This document shows, in pieces, positions 58,509 through 64,000 of a stretch of 64,000 nt of DNA. A program made the position numbers and the translations under genes. Origin of the DNA: Ferrovibrio sp965278975. Its GTDB lineage: Bacteria; Pseudomonadota; Alphaproteobacteria; Ferrovibrionales; Ferrovibrionaceae. The stretch lies in NCBI RefSeq assembly GCF_965278975.1, contig NZ_OZ257126.1:62001-126000 (forward strand), in the 5' to 3' direction. The notes beneath the pieces are model-generated. The model did no database searches. It was not told the origin of the DNA and was given only the letters and a program-made list of their open reading frames with translations. Within the stretch, counting starts at the first letter, position 1; every line of letters starts with the position of its first letter.

Positions 58509-59516
58509 ATGCTGCCCCAGGACATGACCGCCATCGAGATCACCCAGCCCGGCGGGCCCGAGGTGCTGAAACCCGGCCGCCGCCCGGTGCCGCGGCCGGA
58601 ATCCGGCGAAGTCCTGATCAAGGTTGCCGCCGCCGGCGTGAACCGGCCCGACCTGATGCAGCGCGCCGGCATGTATCCGCCGCCGCCCGGCGCACCGGAT
58701 ATTCCGGGCCTGGAAGTGGCGGGCGAGATTGTCGCGCTCGGTGCCCCCCCGGGAACTGGTGAGACGCGCTGGAAAATCGGCGACAAGGTGACCGCCCTGG
58801 TGGCCGGCGGCGGCTATGCCGAATACTGCACCGCGCCGGCCGTGCAATGCCTGCCAATCCCGGCGGGCCTGAGCCTGGAAGAAGCCGCCGCGCTGCCGGA
58901 GAACTGGTTCACGGTGTGGAGCAACATCGCCGACCGTGGCGGTCTTGCCGCCGGCGAGAGCATCCTGATCCATGGCGGCGCTTCCGGCATCGGCGTGGCG
59001 GCGATCCAGCTTTCCCGCCTGCTCGGCGCCGGCCGCATCTTCGCCACCGCCGGCACCGATGCGAAATGCCGCTTCGTGGAGCAGCTCGGCGCCGCGCGCG
59101 GCATCAACTACAAGACCGAGGATTTCGCCGAAGCGATCAAGCAGGAAACCGCCGGCCAGGGCGTCAATGTGATCCTCGACATGGTTGGCGGCATCTACCT
59201 GCCGCGCAACATCAAATGCCTGGCCGACGAGGGCCGGCTGGTGATCATCGCGCTGCAGGGCGGCGCGAAGGGCGAAGGCGACCTGAGCCTGGTGATGCGC
59301 CGCCGCCTGACCGTCACCGGCTCGACGCTCAGGCCCCGCCCGGTGGCCTTCAAGGGCGCCATCGCCGCTGCCCTGGAGGCGAAAATCTGGCCCGGCCTGG
59401 CGGCAGGCACGATCAAGCCGATCATCGACTCCCGCTTCCCGCTCGCTGAGGCCGCGGCCGCCCATGCCCGCCTGGATGCCGGTGACCATATCGGGAAAGT
59501 TTTGCTAACTCTTTGA
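58509..59516 (+). CDS. NAD(P)H quinone oxidoreductase, PIG3 / zeta-crystallin family
   Basis: ATG 58509 follows AGGGAGAGAG and gives 335 residues. This zinc-free MDR enzyme has the quinone-binding N-terminal GroES-like domain (AAAGVNRPDLMQRAGMYPP) and an NADPH-binding HGGASGIGVAAIQLSRLLGA near residue 155. PIG3-type enzymes reduce quinones in the cytoplasm and have roles in oxidative stress. Downstream leader of trcR begins after its stop. Confidence 0.93.
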   Translation: MLPQDMTAIEITQPGGPEVLKPGRRPVPRPESGEVLIKVAAAGVNRPDLMQRAGMYPPPPGAPDIPGLEVAGEIVALGAPPGTGETRWKIGDKVTALVAGGGYAEYCTAPAVQCLPIPAGLSLEEAAALPENWFTVWSNIADRGGLAAGESILIHGGASGIGVAAIQLSRLLGAGRIFATAGTDAKCRFVEQLGAARGINYKTEDFAEAIKQETAGQGVNVILDMVGGIYLPRNIKCLADEGRLVIIALQGGAKGEGDLSLVMRRRLTVTGSTLRPRPVAFKGAIAAALEAKIWPGLAAGTIKPIIDSRFPLAEAAAAHARLDAGDHIGKVLLTL

Positions 59517-59538
59517 CCATAAAAGCGTAAACTAGGCC

Positions 59539-59558
59539 GCCCGGCGGTTGCGCCGGGC
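59539..59558 (+). terminator. Hairpin after the quinone oxidoreductase
   Basis: Perfect arms GCCCGGCG and CGCCGGGC with a GTTG loop, 22 bases after the stop codon. No T-run follows, so termination may be weak. Confidence 0.45.
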
Positions 59559-59716
59559 GTCGGCTTGGGTATAGTTGGCGCCGATTTCCGGACACTCCCA
59601 GCTGGTGTGGCCCGGGGCGGTCCCGGAAGGGCTGCCCGGCGAAGCTCCCCCGGCTGTCTGGTCCATACCGGCTTATGCCACGGCTGCTGCCTGCTGGCTT
59701 ATGAAGGATGCGTATC

Positions 59717-60352
59717 ATGGCCCTACCGTTGATGCCCAAAGCCACTGCTGTATGGCTGATCGACAACACCAAGCTGACCTTTGACCAGATTGCCTATTTC
59801 TGCGGCCTGCATCCGCTGGAAGTGAAGGGCATCGCCGATGGCGAAGTGGCGGTCGGCATTGTCGGCCAGGATCCGATTGCCAACAATCAGCTCACCCCGG
59901 AAGAGATCGCACGCTGCGAAGCCAATCCGGCGGCGAACCTGAAGCTGCTGGAACCGACCGTGCCGCTGGCGCGCCAGAAGACCAAGGGCGCGCGCTACAC
60001 GCCGCTGTCCAAGCGCCAGGACCGCCCCGATGCCATCGCCTGGCTACTGAAGTATCACCCGGAAGTGGGTGACGCGCAGGTGCAGAAGCTGCTCGGCACC
60101 ACCAAGGCGACGATTGACTCCGTGCGTTCGCGCACGCATTGGAACGCGCCCAATATCAAGCCGCGCGATCCGGTCAGCCTCGGCATCTGCAGCCAGTCGG
60201 AACTCGACCGCGTGCTGCTGCTGACGGCCAAGCGCCGCGACAACAAGGAAAAGCGCGAAGCCCGCGAGCGCGCCCGCGCCGACCGCGAAGCCAATGCGCC
60301 GGCTGCCGCCGAACCGCTGCCGGAAGTCGATGGCAGCGAAGACGCCGCATAA
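59717..60352 (+). CDS. trcR: Cell-cycle transcriptional regulator TrcR (DUF1013)
   Basis: ATG 59717 has AAGGA 8 bases upstream and gives 211 residues. The sequence is a textbook DUF1013/TrcR: MPKATAVWLIDNTKLTFDQ, then AYFCGLHPLEVKGIADGE and the helix-turn-helix-like DAIAWLLKYHPEVGDAQVQK. TrcR is a conserved alphaproteobacterial DNA-associated protein implicated in cell-cycle transcription. The C-terminal tail is rich in Arg, Glu and Ala (from about residue 175). A roughly 200-base leader precedes it. Confidence 0.92.
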   Translation: MALPLMPKATAVWLIDNTKLTFDQIAYFCGLHPLEVKGIADGEVAVGIVGQDPIANNQLTPEEIARCEANPAANLKLLEPTVPLARQKTKGARYTPLSKRQDRPDAIAWLLKYHPEVGDAQVQKLLGTTKATIDSVRSRTHWNAPNIKPRDPVSLGICSQSELDRVLLLTAKRRDNKEKREARERARADREANAPAAAEPLPEVDGSEDAA

Positions 60353-60471
60353 GGCATAACGATACGCTGCGGCGCCGGACTGGCGCCGCGGCACTTATTG
60401 CAGCCATACAATCGAACGCTGGCCGAACCACGGCACATTCGCTACCGTCGCGCAAAATCAGCGAGGCGGAC

Positions 60472-61311
60472 ATGCGGGTAGATCGACTGGCGGCATTTTC
60501 CGATGGCGAGACCGGCGGCAATCCCGCCGGCGTGATGATCGCTGACGCCCTGCCCTCTGCCGCCGAAATGCAGGCCATCGCCGCCGAGATCGGCTATTCC
60601 GAAACCGCGTTTGCAGCCCCACTCGGTGGCAATCACTGGCGCGTGCGCTATTTCGCGCCCGGCATGGAAGTACCGTTCTGCGGCCATGCCACGATTGCGC
60701 TCGGCGCCGCGCTGGCGCTGCAATTCGGCGACGGCGAATTCGCCCTGACGCTGAACGATGCCGCCATCACCGTGACCGGCCGGCGTGACGGCAGCACCAT
60801 TGCCGCCGCGCTGCAATCGCCGCCAACCAGCAGCACAGCGGCGGAACCGGGACTGGTGGCCGACATGCTGACGCTGTTCGGCTACACGCAAGCCGATCTC
60901 GACCAGCGCATCCCGCCTGCCATCGCCGATGCCGGCGCGCGGCATCTGGTGCTGGCGCTGAACAGCCGCGCCGCACTGGCCGCCATGCGCTATGACTTCG
61001 ATACTGGCCGCGCCCTGATGCAGGCCGCCGGCCTGGTGACAATCATTCTCATCTACGCCGAGACGGCACAGCTTTTCCACACGCGTAATCCATTTGCCGC
61101 CGGCGGCGTCTACGAAGATCCGGCAACCGGCGCGGCAACGGCGGCCCTGGCCGGCTATCTGCGCGCAATCGGCTGGCCGCATGCTGGCATGATCAACATC
61201 GTGCAGGGCGAGGATATGGGCATGCGTTCCCGCCTCAGGGCCGAAATCCCGCCGACACACGGCACATCGATCCGCGTTTCCGGCACCGCGCGCATGTTGC
61301 CGCCTGAATAA
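60472..61311 (+). CDS. PhzF-family isomerase/epimerase
   Basis: ATG 60472 has GAGGCGGA upstream and gives 279 residues; the longer frame overlaps trcR. PhzF features: the catalytic Glu in GYSETAF near residue 44, the PFCGHATIA near residue 68 and EDPATGAA near residue 217. Family members isomerise phenazine precursors or diaminopimelate-like compounds; this one is not in a phenazine cluster, so its substrate is unknown. Confidence 0.9.
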   Translation: MRVDRLAAFSDGETGGNPAGVMIADALPSAAEMQAIAAEIGYSETAFAAPLGGNHWRVRYFAPGMEVPFCGHATIALGAALALQFGDGEFALTLNDAAITVTGRRDGSTIAAALQSPPTSSTAAEPGLVADMLTLFGYTQADLDQRIPPAIADAGARHLVLALNSRAALAAMRYDFDTGRALMQAAGLVTIILIYAETAQLFHTRNPFAAGGVYEDPATGAATAALAGYLRAIGWPHAGMINIVQGEDMGMRSRLRAEIPPTHGTSIRVSGTARMLPPE

Positions 61312-61393
61312 CAGGCTGCCCGCATATCAGGCTGGCTCCGTGCAGGGCTTTCGGCTAGCATCCGTGACAGTATAACAACAGGGACATCGGGGG

Positions 61394-62368
61394 ATGTTGG
61401 TATTCATTATCCGGCGCCTGCTACAGGCGGCGCTGGTCGTGGCGGTTATGTCGGTGCTGGTGTTCGGCGGCATCTATCTGCTCGGCGATCCGCTGGCAGT
61501 GCTGGCAAGCCCCGAAGCCACCGAAATCGACCGCGAGCAGATCGCCAAGGCGCTGGGCCTCGATCAGCCGGTCTGGGTGCAATATATGCGCTTTGTCGGC
61601 TCGGCCTTCTCCGGCGAATTCGGCAAATCCTTCGTCTATGGCCAGCCGGCCATGAGCCTGATCCTTGAGCGCATGCCGGCAACCCTGGAACTCGCCATCA
61701 CCGCCACCATCATGGCCGTGGTGATCGGCCTGCCGCTCGGCGTCTATGCCGGCCTGCGGCATGACAGTTTCGGCGCCCGCGCCATCATGGCCGGTTCGAT
61801 CCTGGGCTTCAGCCTGCCGAATTTCTGGGTCGGCCTGATGCTGATCATGATCTTCGCGGTGCAGCTTGGCCTGATGCCGGCTTCGGGTCGTGGCCCCACG
61901 GTGGAAGTACTCGGCCTGCATCTGAGCGTGCTGAGCCTGAAAGGCTGGCACCATATCCTGCTGCCCGCCGTTACCCTGGCACTCTCCAAATGCGCCCTTA
62001 TCGTGCGTCTGGCACGCGCCACCGCGCGCGAAGTGATGCTGATGGATTATGTGAAATTCGCCCGCGCCAAGGGCCTGGATGAGCGCCGCGTCATCGGCGT
62101 GCATATCCTGAAGAATATCCTGGTGCCGGTCGTCACCGTCACCGGCCTGGAACTCGGCGCGCTGATTGCCTTCGCGGTGATCACCGAGACCATCTTCTCC
62201 TGGCCCGGCATGGGCAAGCTGCTGATCGATTCTATCAACCAGCTCGACCGCCCGGTGATCGTCGCCTACCTGATCATCGTGGTGTTCCTGCTGGTGGTGA
62301 TCAATCTGGTGGTCGATATCCTCTATACCGTGCTCGATCCGCGCGTGCGGCTGGGAGGTGCCAAGTGA
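61394..62368 (+). CDS. Dipeptide/oligopeptide-type ABC transporter permease (DppB/OppB)
   Basis: A 324-residue inner-membrane permease with six helices. The family features SILGFSLPNFWVGLMLIMIF and the EAA-loop region TAREVMLMDYVKFARAKGLD fit DppB. It is the first gene of a peptide/nickel-type importer operon; its stop overlaps the GTG start of the next permease by 4 bp. The binding protein is not seen here and may follow. Confidence 0.93.
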   Translation: MLVFIIRRLLQAALVVAVMSVLVFGGIYLLGDPLAVLASPEATEIDREQIAKALGLDQPVWVQYMRFVGSAFSGEFGKSFVYGQPAMSLILERMPATLELAITATIMAVVIGLPLGVYAGLRHDSFGARAIMAGSILGFSLPNFWVGLMLIMIFAVQLGLMPASGRGPTVEVLGLHLSVLSLKGWHHILLPAVTLALSKCALIVRLARATAREVMLMDYVKFARAKGLDERRVIGVHILKNILVPVVTVTGLELGALIAFAVITETIFSWPGMGKLLIDSINQLDRPVIVAYLIIVVFLLVVINLVVDILYTVLDPRVRLGGAK

Positions 62369-63279
62369 CCGACGCCGCCCTCCCTGCCGTCGTGAAGCCG
62401 GTGGCGGCGCAGACGCCGCTGCAACGCATCGTCTCCGAATTCGCCGAAAGCAAGCTGGCCCTGTTCGGCCTGGCGCTGTTCGTGCTGGCCATCACCGCCG
62501 CCCTGCTGGCGCCCTGGCTGTCGCCGCAGAACCCCTATGATCTCGCCAAGCTAGACATCATGGATTCCCGTCTGCCGCCCGGCGCGCTTGCGGGTGACGG
62601 CTTCGTGTTCCTGCTTGGCTCCGATGGCCAGGGGCGCGACATGCTTTCCGCCATGCTGCATGGCCTGCGCATCAGCCTGTTCGTCGGCGTGGTGGCGGTA
62701 TCCTGCGCGCTGGCGATCGGCGCCGCCGCCGGCCTGGCTGCGGCCTATTTCGGCGGCGGCGTTGAATCGCTGATCATGCGCATCGTCGATATCCAGCTTT
62801 CCTTCCCCGCCATCCTGGTGGCACTGATCCTGCTGGCGGTGCTGGGCAATGGCGTCGACAAGGTGATCATGGCGCTGGTGGCGGTGCAATGGGCGTATTT
62901 CGCCCGCGCCGCGCGTGGCGCAGCGTTGGTCGAGCGCAACAAGGAATATGTCGAAGCCGCGCGCTGTCTCGGCCTCAAGCAGAGCCGCATCCTGTGGCGC
63001 CACCTGCTGCCGAACTGCCTGCCGCCGCTGATCGTGATTGCCACCATCGATATCGCGCGCGCCATCACCCTGGAAGCCACGCTCAGCTTCCTCGGCCTCG
63101 GCGTGCCGGTGACCGAGCCTTCGCTCGGCATGCTGATCGCCAATGGCTTCGACTACCTGCTGTCCGGCGTCTACTGGATTTCCATGTTCCCGGGCATGGC
63201 GCTCACCGTGGTGATCGTTGCCATCAACCTCGTGGGCGACCAGCTCCGCGATGTGCTCAATCCCCGTTTGAAGCGCTGA
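62365..63279 (+). CDS. Dipeptide/oligopeptide-type ABC transporter permease (DppC/OppC)
   Basis: A 304-residue permease starting with GTG at 62365, overlapping the dppB-type stop (GTGA). It has the DppC profile: N-terminal helix after a short cytoplasmic segment, LLGSDGQGRDMLSAMLHGLR, and the EAA loop ARGAALVERNKEYVEAARCL. It pairs with the upstream permease in the inner membrane. Confidence 0.93.
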   Translation: MTDAALPAVVKPVAAQTPLQRIVSEFAESKLALFGLALFVLAITAALLAPWLSPQNPYDLAKLDIMDSRLPPGALAGDGFVFLLGSDGQGRDMLSAMLHGLRISLFVGVVAVSCALAIGAAAGLAAAYFGGGVESLIMRIVDIQLSFPAILVALILLAVLGNGVDKVIMALVAVQWAYFARAARGAALVERNKEYVEAARCLGLKQSRILWRHLLPNCLPPLIVIATIDIARAITLEATLSFLGLGVPVTEPSLGMLIANGFDYLLSGVYWISMFPGMALTVVIVAINLVGDQLRDVLNPRLKR

Positions 63280-63282
63280 TCC

Positions 63283-64000
63283 ATGACGCCCACGCTCAAG
63301 GTCGAGAATCTGGAGACCCATTTCCCGACGCGCGATGGCATCGTGCGCGCGGTGGATGGTGTCAGTTTTGAAGTGGCCCCCGGCGAAATCCTGGGACTGG
63401 TGGGAGAAAGCGGTTCGGGCAAAAGCATCACCGGCTTTTCCATCCTGGGCCTGCTGGATCCGCCCGGCCATATCGCCAATGGCCGTGTGCTGTTCAAGGG
63501 CGAGGATATTGCCCAGGCCAAGCCGGCGCGGCTGCGCCAGCTGCGCGGCAAAAGCATCGCCATGATCTTCCAGGATCCGATGATGACGCTCAACCCGGTG
63601 CTGCGTGTCGATACGCAGATGATCGAGGGCGTATTGGCGCATGAGAAGATCAGCGAAGCCGCCGCCCGCGCCCGCTGCATCGAGACGCTGAAGGCGGTCG
63701 GCATCGCCGCGCCCGAGGATCGCCTGCAAGCCTATCCGCACCAGCTTTCCGGCGGCATGCGCCAGCGTATCGCCATCGCCATCGCGCTGCTGAACAAGCC
63801 CGAGCTGATCATCGCCGACGAGCCGACCACGGCGCTTGACGTGACCATCCAGGGCCAGATCCTCTATGAAGTGCGCAAGCTCTGCCGCGATACCGGCACG
63901 GCGCTGATCTGGATCACGCATGACCTTTCCGTCGTTGCCGGCCTGGCCGACCGCGTGATGGTGATGTATGCCGGCCGCATCGTTGAAACCGGCAGTGTTG
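63283..64000 (+). CDS. Dipeptide/oligopeptide-type ABC transporter ATP-binding protein, 3' truncated
   Basis: Starts 3 bases after the second permease; about 239 codons are present and the gene runs off the window. Walker A GESGSGKS near residue 42, signature LSGGMRQRIAIAIALL near 157, Walker B ELIIADEPTTALD and the switch WITHDLS show an OppD/DppD-type ATPase. The C-terminal zinc-type domain typical of the group would be outside the window. Confidence 0.93.
   Translation, partial: MTPTLKVENLETHFPTRDGIVRAVDGVSFEVAPGEILGLVGESGSGKSITGFSILGLLDPPGHIANGRVLFKGEDIAQAKPARLRQLRGKSIAMIFQDPMMTLNPVLRVDTQMIEGVLAHEKISEAAARARCIETLKAVGIAAPEDRLQAYPHQLSGGMRQRIAIAIALLNKPELIIADEPTTALDVTIQGQILYEVRKLCRDTGTALIWITHDLSVVAGLADRVMVMYAGRIVETGSV

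Overview
The window looks like chromosomal DNA of a high-GC alphaproteobacterium, possibly of the Rhodospirillales type. The lineage-specific hints are a TrcR/DUF1013 cell-cycle regulator, a DUF1192 small protein, a cysteine-free L31, a Coq7 ubiquinone hydroxylase, a heat-shock promoter of the alphaproteobacterial RpoH type and a ROSE-like RNA thermometer. I saw no phage, insertion sequence, CRISPR array or plasmid gene. Genes are densely packed, many with 4-bp ATGA or 1-bp TGATG overlaps.

Layout. 1-7.4 kb: the end of pmbA, an inositol-monophosphatase-family (CysQ-like) gene, then on the minus strand a molybdopterin oxidoreductase, an FAD amine/D-amino-acid oxidase, PPK2, pirin and an AhpD-like protein. 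7.4-12.1 kb: two MFS transporters, a DsbA-fold isomerase, and an HxlR repressor divergent from a short-chain dehydrogenase with an inverted repeat between them. 12.1-15.7 kb: a DEAD-box RNA helicase with a Q/G/R-rich tail and two convergent RNA methyltransferase-type genes.

15.7-29.8 kb: the most interesting part, an apparent 15-gene minus-strand catabolic operon. In transcription order it encodes acyl-CoA dehydrogenase, TetR regulator, PaaK-like CoA ligase, enoyl-CoA-reductase-type SDR, NitT/TauT-type binding protein, isocitrate-lyase/PEP-mutase-family lyase, aconitase-family large and small subunits, ABC ATPase and permease, a glutaredoxin-DinB fusion, two TauD-type dioxygenases, MmgE/PrpD and an HpcH/HpaI aldolase. 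The hydratase plus lyase pair resembles the logic of the methylcitrate and 2,3-dimethylmalate pathways, but the small subunit lacks the usual substrate-binding SSREH signature. I infer an uncharacterised carboxylic acid degradation pathway that hydrates and cleaves a branched substituted malate-like intermediate and feeds products to CoA-ester oxidation. A 26-bp inverted repeat just upstream of the first gene is a good candidate TetR operator.

30-46.7 kb: tRNA-Leu(CAA), a DedA/YqaA membrane protein, a CpxP/Spy-like protein divergent from a two-component system, an EF-hand protein, dsbB-coq7, HNH endonuclease, esterase, AlkA-type glycosylase, gluQ, a periplasmic binding protein, a PagL-like lipid A deacylase, gap-pgk, an M48 protease paired with a DUF898 membrane protein, a small heat-shock protein with RpoH promoter and thermometer, a small unknown gene and rpmE. 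46.8-60.4 kb: an MsbA-like ABC exporter, a paraoxonase-like protein, an OmpA / MotA-TolQ-like / MotB-OmpA-like envelope motor cluster, suhB, thiE, a hydrolase, metY with an unusual terminator-containing leader, a TetR regulator, DUF1192, a PIG3-type quinone oxidoreductase and trcR. 60.4-64 kb: a PhzF isomerase and the start of a dipeptide/oligopeptide ABC importer (dppBCD type) that runs off the end.
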